From positions 1-64,000 of the forward strand of contig DATLQK010000034.1 in assembly GCA_035535195.1 (NCBI GenBank): DNA of 64,000 nt. The letters are read 5' to 3'. The position numbers and the translations under genes are program-made. Origin of the DNA: JACDAN01 sp035535195 (GTDB lineage Bacteria; Actinomycetota; Thermoleophilia; Gaiellales; Gaiellaceae). The notes beneath the pieces are model-generated. The model was not told the origin of the DNA. It made no database searches and saw nothing but the letters and a program-made list of their open reading frames with translations. Shown piece after piece: positions 63,879 through 64,000 of the stretch (position 1 is the stretch's first letter; every line of letters begins with the position of its first letter).

Positions 63879-64000
63879 TCAGGAGACGACGGTCAGGCGC
63901 CGTTCCGGCGGCGCCGAGGCGGGAGCGTCGGCGATCGCGAGCCCGATCCGGTCGAGCTGCATCCGCGCCGCGGCGAGCACGTGCCCCGGCGGCCGCGTCG
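63879..64000 (-). CDS. C-terminal end of an unknown protein
   Basis: Minus-strand frame ending at TGA 63881-63879; the last 40 residues read RPPGHVLAAARMQLDRIGLA then IADAPASAPPERRLTVVS. The sequence looks coding (helix, then a beta tail), but it is too short to name. Its stop is directly after the dapA stop. Confidence 0.45.
   Translation of the reverse strand, partial: TRPPGHVLAAARMQLDRIGLAIADAPASAPPERRLTVVS

Overview
The window is about 70% GC and reads as chromosome of an actinobacterium, most likely of the Thermoleophilia (Gaiellales or Solirubrobacterales type); the lineage is inference. Supporting signs are the actinobacterial integration host factor next to gmk, rpoZ and coaBC, a PyrR RNA site over the ribosome binding site of the pyr operon, and many leaderless genes (a TANNNT -10 box 6 to 9 nt before ATG, GTG or TTG).

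Layout. 1-2153: glpX (5' end outside the window), class I aldolase and a lipoprotein. 2186-11459: a tRNA-Gly(CCC) followed by an accessory stretch holding a cupin, an alcohol dehydrogenase, a VOC protein, a Nudix hydrolase, small membrane proteins, remnants of an IS110-type transposase, a phage-type integrase and an HTH protein, two copies of a 10-bp GGAC repeat array, and two cyclic-nucleotide-binding-domain proteins, one fused to an MFS transporter. 11482-18798: a TolB-like protein, a coiled-coil protein, a HIT protein, two divergent CorA transporters, an MFS transporter, tRNA-Arg(CCG), a small hydrolase, membrane proteins and a histidine-kinase fragment. 18896-25384: dgcA-dgcN (D-glutamate to L-glutamate by N-acetylation and racemisation) translationally coupled to a secreted glycosidase-like protein, then two tandem M29 aminopeptidases and a phosphoesterase. 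25381-25662: a LysM membrane microprotein under two LexA boxes. 25768-26982: RNase Z and a DUF2007-like protein. 27137-38177: pyrR-pyrB-pyrC-carA-carB-pyrK-pyrD, then mihF-gmk-rpoZ-coaBC. 38174-43177: MoxR, DUF58, transglutaminase and TPR genes. 43277-45661: dtd, a methyltransferase and an EamA transporter. 45668-53600: rimP-nusA-ylxR-infB-ylxP-rbfA-nrnA-truB-ribF, preceded by an attenuator-like leader. 53539-60525: gamma-glutamyltransferase, rpsO-pnp and a large secreted sorbosone-dehydrogenase/PKD/PASTA protein. 60593-63878: M16 peptidase-dapB-macro domain-dapA.

Most of the window is ordinary housekeeping. The points most worth a second look are the SOS-controlled LysM microprotein (a candidate division inhibitor), two families of dispersed structured intergenic repeats (one pair with a compensatory base change), the dgcAN-glycosidase operon, the rimP leader, the GGAC arrays in the decayed island, and odd domain fusions (MFS-CNBD, NusA with a Cys motif and acidic tail, dehydrogenase-PASTA). 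Several frameshifts (dtd, the TolB-like gene) may be assembly errors or real decay.
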